NCBI RefSeq assembly: GCF_024653915.1
Contig: NZ_JANLGY010000001.1
Location: 1-64,000 of the forward strand
Direction: 5' to 3'
Length of the DNA stretch: 64,000 nt
From: Sulfuricaulis sp.
Lineage (GTDB): Bacteria; Pseudomonadota; Gammaproteobacteria; Acidiferrobacterales; Sulfurifustaceae
Shown piece by piece: positions 8,374 to 16,912 of the stretch. The stretch's first letter is position 1; every line of letters begins with the position of its first letter. Made by a program: the position numbers and the translations under genes. The notes under the pieces are model-generated. The model was not told where the DNA came from, did no database searches, and saw only the letters and a program-made list of their open reading frames with translations.

Positions 8374-8774
8374 ATGAAACCCTGGGGTCAATCAATTATT
8401 TTTTTCTGCTCTTATCCGCCATGGTAACAGCCCAGGCGCAGCAACGCGGCCTCCCCCTGTCCGCGTACTTTGACCTGACGACGGGTAACCCGCAGGATAT
8501 TTCTTCCAAGGCTACGGAGGACGCTGAACAAAGCGTCGGGTGCAATATCATCGTCAACGCGACGCCTTATGCCAGCGCGAACAAGATACCACTCCCGAAT
8601 TTCGTGGTCAGGATTGAAAACGAATTACAGGGGGTGAAAAAAACGCTGGCCAGCTACACCCCGATAATCCACCCAGGCCACTATCAAGGACCCAACATCC
8701 GGTGGCACAAGGTTGGGCTGAAGGGTACGGAGCAGCATGTCGTCCGCTGCGTTCTTGAGGAGATCCATCCATGA
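8374..8774 (+). pseudogene. Small secreted protein, frame broken at a T7 tract in the signal peptide
   Basis: The best start is ATG at 8374, with GGAGG 5 bases before it. Read from there the frame gives MKPWGQSIIFF and stops a few codons later. The rest of the protein (LLLSAMVTAQAQQRG... to the stop at 8774) is in the next frame, joined at a run of seven T (8399-8405). One extra T would restore a continuous product of about 134 residues with a textbook signal peptide. An alternative ATG at 8361 reads through in the downstream frame but has no Shine-Dalgarno sequence and gives a poor leader. Possibilities: sequencing error, mutation, or phase variation by slippage. The downstream gene overlaps the stop by ATGA. 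Confidence 0.6.
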
Positions 8775-11398
8775 CCTTCCGTTCGGTCGGCACCCTGTTT
8801 CATGGCCTGTGCCGCGCCATGGCGACAGCGTCTTGCGCGCTGCTATTCCTGTTCATCAGTCCTCCCGCGCACTCCGTTAACATTCAGTCGCTGTTCAACG
8901 ATCTGTGCCAGTACCAGGTGCTTGACAGCGACACCTGCGCCGCCAAGACCCTGGTCGAGTGCCTGACTAAAACCGGCGGCAACATGAACGCAATGCTCAA
9001 ATGCGCCGGGGACTACGATCCGAAGGCGAAAAAATTCATCGACATCTATTTTGCCGCCACCAAACCCGACATCGTGAAATTCATCGAGCTCGCCGGCCCC
9101 ATCGTGGCGTGCCAGGCTGCGGTGCTGCCGCCCGGGCCGCCGAAAAATATTTTCTGCGGCAAACTCATGCAGCCCATCGCCAAGCTTGGTTTCAGCACGG
9201 CGGCACAACTGTATCAGGCCGTAGTGGACAAGAACTGGGCCAAGGTCGTCTATCTGGCGGGCCCGGGGCTCGGTTGCAAGGCGCTCGATCTCGTCGGCAG
9301 CATTCCCGGCAAGGATGTGCTGTGTGGGATCGTCGCCAAGGTGATCGAGGAAGGCGTCAAGCTGGCGAAGGACGCGGTCAACACCGGCAAAGATGTGCTG
9401 GAGGGCGGGCTCGAGGCCGGCGCCGATGCGGTCAACGCCGTCGGCAACGCCCTTGGACTCGGCGGCGGGTCGGGCGCAAAAAAGATTTCCCAGGAAGATT
9501 ACTACCGCTACGAGATCAAATACTGGATGCACCACCGGGTCCTGCGACGGGTGATGGTCAACCAGCAGAACCTGGGTCTCGACACAAACCAGATGAAAAA
9601 GTGCCTAGCCTATTATCCGCCCATTGCCTACGGGAAAGCCTGCACGAACCTCAGCAATCGATTGCATAACGAAGCCGCGGCCGTCGCCAGCGTGGTGGCC
9701 ACGGCGCCGGCCGCTCATTTCGGTGAGCGGCTCAAGCAGCTGGTGGCCGATCTCGCGGCCGAGGAATACTGGGGCGGGATTGACGCTTACCAGAATTTCA
9801 TCACCGGCCTGCCGCCGCAAAACTGGAGCCCGGACAATTTTTCGAAGGGAACCAAGACAGCTTTCTCTGTCCTTTTCGGCAATTGCAAGAAGGAAATGAT
9901 GGACAAGTTCCCGGTGCCCCTTTACACCGGCGAGACCGGCGCGTTCGCGCCACGCAGCTTCTGGGACTGGGCCTGTTACCAGTCCACCGGCAAGATGTTC
10001 GCGGCGGCGCTGGTCAAGGAGAAGCAGCGGATCAACAAGTATGTCGTTCCCAAAATGAAATCCGCCGGCTGCCAACCGACCCAGCCGGCGGGAGCGTCAC
10101 TGTACTTCAAGTGTGCGAACTTCGCGTCGTATGACGCGTGCCAGGGAAGCTTCAATGGTTACCGTTACAAACATTGCGGCGTGGACAAGGCAGTGGCGGA
10201 ACAGGGGCTGGCGAAGAAAGTTGCGAAGATCCTGGGCAGCAAACGCTGCACCTACGCCGGGAACACCGGCCTGGGTCTCTCGCCCACCGTGCGTTGCACG
10301 CGACCCTACAAGCAGGAGGCCTGCCTGTCGATCGTCGCCCAGCACAAAAGCGCAAGCGGTGGCGCCACCGGCTCGCACGTGAAATGCGACCTGAAAGAGG
10401 ACGATGCCTTCCTCAACGGACTCAAGAAGGCCAAGGCGATCGTGAAAATCCTGAACGGCGTCACCACGATGCCCGTCACCAACATCGAAACCGGCGAAAA
10501 GAAAGATGTCCCGATCGCGTTCACACCCGGCTGCGGGACAACCTGGGACCCACTTGCCATCGTATGCAAACAGCCGAAGGCGTTGAAAATTCTCAAGGAG
10601 AAACTGCCGGATTGCGCCAAGGACCCCAACAAGGACGGGGCCGACGCGCCCTGCTACGACGGTCCGGTTTCGATCAAGTCTGCGATGCAGGATAAGGCCG
10701 TTGCTGGCACCAAACCGGTATTTCCTGCCGGCGGTCTGCCGCCATCCACCGGAAGACTCAATCCGGGAATTCAGCGTGGCACGCTTCCGCAGGCGGCCGC
10801 GCCCGCCAGAGGTGGATTCGTGCCAGCAGCACCGACACCATCGCCCATGACGCGCGCGACACAGACGGATTCGGCTCAGCGGATTGCTACGGCACGCGTG
10901 CCTCAAGGCCTCCCGGACATTACCAGCGCTGTTTCACTGACTGTAGGATCCACGCCGGCAAAATGGGGCGCGGCGGTTACAGTTGATGCCAGGCAAACGC
11001 ATAGCGTTAACATGAACAACAGCGGGCTGTGCGAATTTGAGTTCCGACATACGGCACGCAATATCGGTACTGGTGGAAGCGCAACGTTCAGCCACATTTG
11101 GCAGAACAGCGCCGTACCCGGGAGCTGGGGCCGCACGTGGGTGCCGTTGGCCGCGGGAACGGCCAACACCCAGACTGATCTGGTCGCCCTCAAGTCGGGG
11201 CAAAATATCCTGTCTCTTGCGCTCGACAATCTCAATCAAGTGAAAGAATCGAGCGAAAGCAACAACCGTTTCCGTATTATCGTGAATCTCACCGGGAATT
11301 GCGGCGGCATCGGCACCCGACGTTTGCCTTCCTCAACCACGCCACCGGCATCGACCGAACAAGCCCCACGCGGCCGTCTTGGTCTGCCGGTGCGCTGA
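8771..11398 (+). CDS. Large Cys-rich secreted protein with C-terminal CARDB domain
   Basis: 875 residues, the largest gene of the array, starting in an ATGA overlap with the previous one. After the signal peptide (ends near PPAHS) there are about 26 cysteines spread over residues 40-610, often in short motifs such as GC, KC and AC, which implies many disulfides. A Gly/Ala-rich amphipathic stretch lies near residues 195-235 (VNTGKDVLEGGLEAGADAV). A Pro/Ala linker (about 640-720) leads to a CARDB-like domain that ends KESSESNN. No catalytic motif found. It is likely the main effector or structural component of this secreted set, but the function is unknown. Confidence 0.75.
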   Translation: MTFRSVGTLFHGLCRAMATASCALLFLFISPPAHSVNIQSLFNDLCQYQVLDSDTCAAKTLVECLTKTGGNMNAMLKCAGDYDPKAKKFIDIYFAATKPDIVKFIELAGPIVACQAAVLPPGPPKNIFCGKLMQPIAKLGFSTAAQLYQAVVDKNWAKVVYLAGPGLGCKALDLVGSIPGKDVLCGIVAKVIEEGVKLAKDAVNTGKDVLEGGLEAGADAVNAVGNALGLGGGSGAKKISQEDYYRYEIKYWMHHRVLRRVMVNQQNLGLDTNQMKKCLAYYPPIAYGKACTNLSNRLHNEAAAVASVVATAPAAHFGERLKQLVADLAAEEYWGGIDAYQNFITGLPPQNWSPDNFSKGTKTAFSVLFGNCKKEMMDKFPVPLYTGETGAFAPRSFWDWACYQSTGKMFAAALVKEKQRINKYVVPKMKSAGCQPTQPAGASLYFKCANFASYDACQGSFNGYRYKHCGVDKAVAEQGLAKKVAKILGSKRCTYAGNTGLGLSPTVRCTRPYKQEACLSIVAQHKSASGGATGSHVKCDLKEDDAFLNGLKKAKAIVKILNGVTTMPVTNIETGEKKDVPIAFTPGCGTTWDPLAIVCKQPKALKILKEKLPDCAKDPNKDGADAPCYDGPVSIKSAMQDKAVAGTKPVFPAGGLPPSTGRLNPGIQRGTLPQAAAPARGGFVPAAPTPSPMTRATQTDSAQRIATARVPQGLPDITSAVSLTVGSTPAKWGAAVTVDARQTHSVNMNNSGLCEFEFRHTARNIGTGGSATFSHIWQNSAVPGSWGRTWVPLAAGTANTQTDLVALKSGQNILSLALDNLNQVKESSESNNRFRIIVNLTGNCGGIGTRRLPSSTTPPASTEQAPRGRLGLPVR

Positions 11399-11453
11399 GT
11401 ATGAATGCCTGCATCCATGATACCCGTAATGTGAACCAACAAAGGAGAAGAAT

Positions 11454-12515
11454 ATGTCTGACATGAACAGCAAAACGCGATTAATGCGCATGAACAACAT
11501 GACTGCCGCATCAATGCTGCTGATTCTTGCAGCCGGTAAAGGCGCACTTCCAGCCGCCATGGCCGCGGATACCGGCACGACACGCAGCAGCTCATCAGCG
11601 ACGGCGCCTGCCCGCCAGTCCGCGAGACTTCCGGCGCCACCCGTCACGGGCACTGCGCCAACTCAAAGCCCGACCGCTCCGTCTGTTGTCCCGGCTGCCC
11701 CGGCCACGCGGGTTCCGGCAATACCAAAAGCCCAGGCCGGCGGGCCCGCCCCCATCCTTATCCTTAAAACCGGGCCGATGATTCTGCCCAAACCCGATTA
11801 CGCCATCGGGCTCGACTGGCAACAGGAATATGAGAATACGGCGATGGCATGGCGCTTCCGCATCGAAAACCGGGGCATGGCCACGCCCAACTCGCAGTCG
11901 AGTGGCAATCCGTTTTACCCGCAGACAAGCGCGTCGCTCGCGATCAGCGTCGCACTGCCCTGCCCCGGCACGGGCAACTGGAAAAAACTTGCCTCCATCC
12001 CGTTGCCATCCTTGAAAGCGGGAGAATCCGTCATTTCGACGCCCTACCGCATGCCTGACAGCACGGCAGGCAAGGGCTGTCGTTTCCGTGCCGCAATCGA
12101 AGGCCCCGCGAACGACGCCAATTCCACGAACAATGTCATGCACATGTTCAGCAAAACGGTCTCGCTGCCCGATCTTGCCGTGGGGTCGGCGCCCTACATG
12201 GGCGGGCCGGGCGGCGGACTCCAGGTAAAAAACATCGGAAAGGCCCCGGCGGGTCCGAGCCAGTTTCACTTTTCGTGCTTTTCTTCGATCTCGGATGTTT
12301 CCTGCGGCAAGCTTCATGCAAAATACTTGCCGAAGCTCGACCTTGATGTACCGGTACCCGCCCTGAATCCGGGTCAAGGCTTCACGGTCATGGAGTCGAC
12401 ACCGGGAGGGGCAAAGGGGCCACCGGCGGGCGTTTCCTGGAACGGACAGGCCGATTATAAAAAAGAGGTCGTCGAAAGCAGCGAGAACAATAACATCAAG
12501 TTTGGCCGGAAATAA
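11454..12515 (+). CDS. Secreted CARDB-like protein, paralogue B
   Basis: 353 residues with AAAGGAG upstream. Signal region MRMNNMTAASMLLILAA...AMAADTG, then the same Thr/Ser/Pro linker (ADTGTTRS) as the gene at 4184. The CARDB-like part matches paralogue A through YENTAMAWRFRIENRG, PYRMPD, AGKGCRF, LPDLAVGSAPYMGGPGGGL, DVPVPALNP and VESSENNN. The two paralogues bracket the array at its two ends, which suggests duplication followed by gain of the genes between, or retention for separate roles. No enzymatic residues recognised. Confidence 0.8.
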   Translation: MSDMNSKTRLMRMNNMTAASMLLILAAGKGALPAAMAADTGTTRSSSSATAPARQSARLPAPPVTGTAPTQSPTAPSVVPAAPATRVPAIPKAQAGGPAPILILKTGPMILPKPDYAIGLDWQQEYENTAMAWRFRIENRGMATPNSQSSGNPFYPQTSASLAISVALPCPGTGNWKKLASIPLPSLKAGESVISTPYRMPDSTAGKGCRFRAAIEGPANDANSTNNVMHMFSKTVSLPDLAVGSAPYMGGPGGGLQVKNIGKAPAGPSQFHFSCFSSISDVSCGKLHAKYLPKLDLDVPVPALNPGQGFTVMESTPGGAKGPPAGVSWNGQADYKKEVVESSENNNIKFGRK

Positions 12516-12537
12516 TACTGTCCTGATGCGACAACAG

Positions 12538-12562
12538 GGTGCATGCGCATAGCGCATGCACC
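12538..12562. other. Perfect hairpin after the secretome array
   Basis: GGTGCATGCGC (12538-12548) pairs perfectly with GCGCATGCACC (12552-12562) around a 3-base loop. It lies 22 bases after the last array gene and about 120 before moaA. No T-tract follows, so it may stabilise the 3' end or act as a weak terminator rather than a classical intrinsic one. Confidence 0.5.
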
Positions 12563-12681
12563 AGACACGTGCGTCTCCAGATCAGTGAAGGCAAGGAAAG
12601 CTTCGACTGAATACCGGTTGCCTGATCGAATATTTATTCTGTGGTATACGGAATCCTTTTGCGGTCTTATAGTATCGCCTC

Positions 12682-13719
12682 ATGGGACATAAACTGATAG
12701 ACGCATTCAACCGGGAAATCGAATATGTGCGCCTGTCGGTGACGGATCGTTGCGACCTGCGCTGCACCTATTGCCTGCCGCCGGACCATCACGATTTCAT
12801 CGAGCCCGAAGATTGGCTCACGTTCGATGAAATCGAACGCGTGATACGCGCCTTCACCGAGCTCGGTGTTTATCGTGTGCGTCTCACCGGCGGCGAACCG
12901 CTGACACGGCATCACCTGCCTGACCTGGCGGCGCGCCTGAGCGCGCTCCCGCATCTCGAAGATTTGTCACTGAGCACCAATGGCGTGCAGCTGCGCAAAC
13001 AGGCCGGCGCGCTACGCAAGGCCGGCGTGAAGCGCATCAACGTCAGCCTCGACTCCCTGCAAGCCGCGCGCTTCGCCGCCATCACCGGCGGCGGCAAGCT
13101 GAACAAAGTGCTGGACGGACTTGCTGCCGCCAACGAAGCTGGGCTGCATCCGGTCAAGATCAACATGGTGGTGATGAATGGCGTCAACGACGATGAAATC
13201 GAAGACATGGTGCGGTACTGCATCGATCGCGATTTCACGCTGCGTTTGATCGAGACCATGCCCATGGGCGATACCGGGCGCTCGGCGAGCAGCCATTATC
13301 TCGATCTGGAGGTGGTGCGGAGTCGTCTGGAGGAACGATTCGATCTGGTTCCGGCCGTGATGCCGGGCGGTCGCTCCCGGCATCCTGCCTCCCGCGACAC
13401 TGGTACATCCATGTACGGCGGTGGGCCCGCGCGCTATGTGCAAGTCGCCGGGACCAGTCTTCGCATCGGCTTCATCACGCCGATCTCGCGTCACTTCTGT
13501 GAAAGCTGTAACCGCGTGCGCCTGTCTGCCGACGGCGCGCTTTATTTATGCCTCGGTCAAGACGATAAGGTCGAGCTAAGACCGTTACTGCGGGAAGGAA
13601 TCAGCGATGACGGGCTGAAGGAAGCGATTCGCGCCGCCATCGCGCGCAAACCGGAAAAACACGAGTTCCGTGAACAACCTCAGAAAATAGTCCGGTTCAT
13701 GTCCCGGACTGGGGGCTGA
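12682..13719 (+). CDS. moaA: GTP 3',8-cyclase MoaA (molybdenum cofactor biosynthesis)
   Basis: 345 residues, full family length. MoaA is a radical-SAM enzyme that, with MoaC, converts GTP to cyclic pyranopterin monophosphate, the first step of molybdopterin synthesis in the cytoplasm. The N-terminal SAM-cluster motif is C24-x3-C28-x2-C31 (CDLRCTYC). The C-terminal substrate-side cluster is C273-x2-C276-x13-C290. The conserved C-terminal Gly-Gly is present (SRTGG). The gene stands alone, with no other moa genes in the window. Confidence 0.95.
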   Translation: MGHKLIDAFNREIEYVRLSVTDRCDLRCTYCLPPDHHDFIEPEDWLTFDEIERVIRAFTELGVYRVRLTGGEPLTRHHLPDLAARLSALPHLEDLSLSTNGVQLRKQAGALRKAGVKRINVSLDSLQAARFAAITGGGKLNKVLDGLAAANEAGLHPVKINMVVMNGVNDDEIEDMVRYCIDRDFTLRLIETMPMGDTGRSASSHYLDLEVVRSRLEERFDLVPAVMPGGRSRHPASRDTGTSMYGGGPARYVQVAGTSLRIGFITPISRHFCESCNRVRLSADGALYLCLGQDDKVELRPLLREGISDDGLKEAIRAAIARKPEKHEFREQPQKIVRFMSRTGG

Positions 13720-13730
13720 TGCGATTAGAT

Positions 13731-13843
13731 AAAATAGACAGGATTAACAGGATTTCTCAGGATTAACAGGATTAAGGATTTAAGAAATTAAAGAATCCTG
13801 TTAATCGTGCTTTTTAATCCTGTGAATCCTGTCTAATTTTTTT
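13731..13843. repeat. ACAGGATT inverted-repeat element, copy 1 (possible bidirectional terminator)
   Basis: The left arm AATAGACAGGATTAACAGGA repeats internally, and the right arm AATCCTGTGAATCCTGTCTA is its near complement, followed by seven T. The element fills the gap between convergent moaA and rsd, so it could terminate both. Related copies lie at 38831-38925 and 54531-54630. Confidence 0.75.
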
Positions 13844-13855
13844 GGAAGTACTTAT

Positions 13856-14350
13856 TTAGTGGAGCTGCCGGATGAGCTTGTCTTCGAGCTCGATACGGGC
13901 CGCGAGTTTCTCTCCGAGCTGGGAAAGATCGTCGCTGAATGACGCGGCGATCTCGCAGTGGTCCCCACAATCGTACTTGTCGTTGAAATCCAGCGCGGAT
14001 CCGGTGGATTCGGCGATACGCGGATAGAGATTTTCGGCCAAATCAGAAATCTGCTGGCGGCGCTCAGTCCCGTTGACAATGCGCTCGTAAAGACTGAAAT
14101 GACCAGCGGCGATGTAATCGACCAGTACCTGGCAGAATTTCTGAAGCATCTCCTGCGTGTTTTTTGCGCGAGCATTCTTGCCGTTACCATTACCGTAAGG
14201 CTCCAGGCCCGCCAGCTGGCAGTACAAGGAAAGCATTTCGGTACGTTCCGTAACGAGCTTCTGCACGATCTCCTGGCTCCCGGTACGACGCTCCTTGTCC
14301 TTGTTGCCCGGTGGTGTCGTCTCTCTCTTGTGCTCCGTTGTCATGATCAT
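13856..14350 (-). CDS. rsd: Rsd/AlgQ family anti-sigma-70 regulator
   Basis: 164 residues. The block FCQVLVDYIAAGHFSLYERI is characteristic of Rsd/AlgQ proteins, as are the Leu-rich helices and the C-terminal LEDKLIRQLH. Rsd binds region 4 of the housekeeping sigma factor and shifts RNA polymerase toward alternative sigma factors in stationary phase; AlgQ acts similarly in Pseudomonas. Start taken at the first ATG of ATGATCATG (14350), with GGAAGG just upstream; the second ATG at 14344 is equally possible. The N-terminal 25 residues are polar and charged, longer than in E. coli Rsd. Confidence 0.85.
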   Translation of the reverse strand: MIMTTEHKRETTPPGNKDKERRTGSQEIVQKLVTERTEMLSLYCQLAGLEPYGNGNGKNARAKNTQEMLQKFCQVLVDYIAAGHFSLYERIVNGTERRQQISDLAENLYPRIAESTGSALDFNDKYDCGDHCEIAASFSDDLSQLGEKLAARIELEDKLIRQLH

Positions 14351-14463
14351 CCCGCCTTCCGTTTGTTCTGACTGGGTAGAGGAACTATACGCCCTGAAAA
14401 TGCTTTTGTTAACAGCACTAATACCAACAATAACCGATGATTACGTGAATATGAAAACAAATT

Positions 14464-15819
14464 TCAACCGGGCATTCCCGGCAGACGCCCCTTGACATCA
14501 CGCAGCATCTTCTGCAGTCCGCCCTTGCCCATGCGCTTCATCACCTTCTGCATCTGATCGAATTGCTTCAGCAGGCGGTTGACGTCCTGCACCTGCGTTC
14601 CTGAACCGGCAGCGATGCGCCGCTTGCGCGATCCGCGGATGGCGTCCGGGTGATTGCGCTCCTGAGGCGTCATGGAATTAATGATAGCCACCAGACGGCT
14701 GACCTGCCGGTCGCCGAGTTGTGATTTGGCTGCTTCACTGACTTCTCCGGCGCCCGGCAGCTTTTCCATGAGACTGGCCAAACCACCCATTTTTTCCATC
14801 TGCATCAACTGATCGCGGAAATCCTCAAGATCGAAGCCCTTGCCCTTGGAAAGTTTTTGGGCAAATTCCTGGGCCTTCTCCTTGTCGGCGGCCAGGCTCG
14901 CCTGCTCCACCAGACCCAACACGTCGCCCATGCCGAGGATGCGCGCGGCCACTCGGTCCGGATAAAACGCCTCCAGTGCGGCGGGTTTTTCGCCCACGCC
15001 CATGAACTTGATCGGCTTGCCGGTGACCTGACGAATCGAAAGTGCCGCGCCGCCACGGGCATCGCCATCGGTCTTGGTCAGGATCACGCCCGTGAGCGGC
15101 AGTACCTCGTTGAACGCCTTGGCGGTGTTGACGGCATCCTGTCCGGTCATGCTGTCCACCACAAACAATGTCTCGACCGGTTCTAGCGCCGCGTGAATGG
15201 CACGGATCTCCTGCATCATCGGCCCATCCACGTGCAGGCGGCCGGCGCTATCGACAATCAGCACGTCCATCACGCGTTTGCGCGCCTCATCCACTGCCTG
15301 ACGTGCGATATCCACCGGTTTCTGGTCTGGACGGCTCGGGAAAAATTCCGCGCCCACGGCAGCGGCCAGTTTCTGCAATTGTTCGATCGCCGCCGGGCGA
15401 TAAACGTCGGCGCTCACTACCATGACGGATTTGGCTTCACGCTCACGCAGGAAGCGCGCGAGCTTGGCAACGGTTGTGGTTTTGCCGGAGCCTTGGAGCC
15501 CTGCCACCAGGATCACCACGGGTGGGCGTGCCGCCAAATTGAGCTTTTCGTTCGCCGCGCCCATGAGCGCAACCAGCTCGTCGTACACGACCTTGATCAG
15601 CGCCTGCCCTGGCGTCAGGCTCGCGAGCACTTCATGGCCGGTTGCCTTGACGCGTACGTGTTCAATGAAATCCTTCACCACCGCCAAGGCCACGTCGGCC
15701 TCGAGCAGTGCCATGCGCACTTCACGCAGGGCCTCACGCGTGTTTTCCTCGGTAAGCCGGCCCTGTCCGCGCAGGCGCTTGAGGGTGACTTGCAGTCGTT
15801 GGCTTAAGTTGTCAAACAT
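14464..15819 (-). CDS. ffh: Signal recognition particle GTPase Ffh
   Basis: 451 residues. Ffh binds 4.5S RNA and signal sequences of nascent membrane proteins and docks with FtsY. Order: N domain (about 1-90), G domain with P-loop GLQGSGKTT (107-115), DSAGRL at 190-195 (usual form DTAGR), TKTDGDARGG (248-257), then the Met-rich M domain (about 320-451) with the RNA-binding SGTQVQDVNRLL helix. It is divergent from ypjD with one hydrolase gene between them, close to the gammaproteobacterial ffh-ypjD arrangement. No rpsP-rimM-trmD cluster is visible next to it. Confidence 0.96.
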   Translation of the reverse strand: MFDNLSQRLQVTLKRLRGQGRLTEENTREALREVRMALLEADVALAVVKDFIEHVRVKATGHEVLASLTPGQALIKVVYDELVALMGAANEKLNLAARPPVVILVAGLQGSGKTTTVAKLARFLREREAKSVMVVSADVYRPAAIEQLQKLAAAVGAEFFPSRPDQKPVDIARQAVDEARKRVMDVLIVDSAGRLHVDGPMMQEIRAIHAALEPVETLFVVDSMTGQDAVNTAKAFNEVLPLTGVILTKTDGDARGGAALSIRQVTGKPIKFMGVGEKPAALEAFYPDRVAARILGMGDVLGLVEQASLAADKEKAQEFAQKLSKGKGFDLEDFRDQLMQMEKMGGLASLMEKLPGAGEVSEAAKSQLGDRQVSRLVAIINSMTPQERNHPDAIRGSRKRRIAAGSGTQVQDVNRLLKQFDQMQKVMKRMGKGGLQKMLRDVKGRLPGMPG

Positions 15820-15830
15820 AAGAATTAAAT

Positions 15831-15939
15831 ATCACCGCAAAGGCGCAAAGAGCGCAAAGTAAAAACATATATAAAGGGTTTCGAATTTTAATGGAATTTC
15901 GCTTTTCTTTGCGTCCTTTGCGTCTTTGCGGTGAGAAAT
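15831..15939. repeat. CACCGCAAAG inverted-repeat element, copy 1
   Basis: The left arm ATCACCGCAAAGGCGCAAAG pairs with the right arm CTTTGCGTCTTTGCGGTGAG across an AT-rich loop of about 50 bases. It fills the gap between ffh and the hydrolase gene. Similar elements lie at 16724-16811 and 54068-54163, with GCAGAG in place of GCAAAG. Confidence 0.75.
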
Positions 15940-15941
15940 AT

Positions 15942-16706
15942 TTATAGCTCAAATACTTCGCCGAGCATGAGACGCTTGGGGGTATTGTGCGGGATATGCC
16001 GCGAGATTTCCTGCATGATCTCGTCCTCGTGTCCCGGCATCAGGTGCGTAATATAAACCTTGGCGGTGGATTTCAGTTTTTTGAGTTCGCCCGCGAGCAT
16101 CGAAGGGCACAGGTGTTTTGAAATTCGGCTCAACTCCTCATCTTTATCCATAAAACTGGCCTCGATGATTACATGCCGAAGATCTTCCGTTGCATTGAGT
16201 ACTTTCCAGAATTCATCCGTAATGGTGGTGTCACCGCTGAATGCGAGACTTCCTTTCGCGCCACGTGCAAGATATCCCACAGCGGGAACGACGTGATTGA
16301 CCGTGATGCTGCGCAACGTCCGCCCATTCAATACGATCTCAACGCCTGATGGCATTGCATGATATGTCATGAATGGTGACTCCGGGCTCGGTATACGGCT
16401 GAAGTCGGGCCAGAGCTGGTCGTTAAAAAGATGCCGGCGCAATGTCTCCAGTGTCGCCTCCTGGGCATGCACCTTGACCGGCCGTTCACGGTCCGCTCCC
16501 ACGGTGTCCAGCAGGAACGGCAGCATGGTCACATGATCGAGATGTGAGTGAGTCAGAAACACGTGATCGATGGCGCGCAGCTCATCCAGCGTGAGGTCCC
16601 CGACACCGGTGCCGGCATCGATCAGGATGTCCTGATCCACCAGCAGGGACGTCGTGCGTGCCTGCGCGCCGATGCCGCCGCTGGCGCCTAAAATCCGGAT
16701 TTTCAT
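15942..16706 (-). CDS. Metallo-beta-lactamase-fold hydrolase, class II cyclic-nucleotide phosphodiesterase-like
   Basis: 254 residues. The metal site HSHLDH (with THSHLDHVTML near residues 52-62) plus a later FSGDTT and a final THLMPGHE are arranged as in class II 3',5'-cyclic nucleotide phosphodiesterases and related small hydrolases. Such enzymes bind two metals and cleave phosphodiester bonds; the actual substrate here is not provable from sequence. No signal peptide (MKIRILGASGGIG), so it is cytoplasmic. It is preceded and followed by inverted-repeat elements and reads in the same direction as ffh. Confidence 0.75.
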   Translation of the reverse strand: MKIRILGASGGIGAQARTTSLLVDQDILIDAGTGVGDLTLDELRAIDHVFLTHSHLDHVTMLPFLLDTVGADRERPVKVHAQEATLETLRRHLFNDQLWPDFSRIPSPESPFMTYHAMPSGVEIVLNGRTLRSITVNHVVPAVGYLARGAKGSLAFSGDTTITDEFWKVLNATEDLRHVIIEASFMDKDEELSRISKHLCPSMLAGELKKLKSTAKVYITHLMPGHEDEIMQEISRHIPHNTPKRLMLGEVFEL

Positions 16707-16723
16707 CGGTACGGAATTTTAGT

Positions 16724-16811
16724 GTTCACCGCGGAGGGCACCGAGCACGCAGAGAGAAACAAAACTAAATCTCCCAAAACTCTGCGATCTCTGCGTACTC
16801 TGCGGTAAAAA
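16724..16811. repeat. CACCGCGGAG inverted-repeat element, copy 2
   Basis: The left arm CACCGCGGAGGGCACCGAG and the right arm CTCTGCGTACTCTGCGGTAA are imperfect complements around an A-rich loop. It lies between the divergent hydrolase and ypjD genes, so it may carry or flank their promoters. Same family as the elements at 15831 and 54068. Confidence 0.7.
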
Positions 16812-16912
16812 CTCATAAAGATATTGGAATTACGACGGTCCATCGGTTGAAATCATTTTAAGTATGCCGCCCTTCAAAGGCAGGACAACCTGTGCCATCA
16901 TGCGCGCACATT

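Noticed and set aside
13731-13843. CRISPR-like array because of the repeated ACAGGATT units
   Set aside because: Units are too short, not evenly spaced and arranged as inverted arms, with no cas genes.
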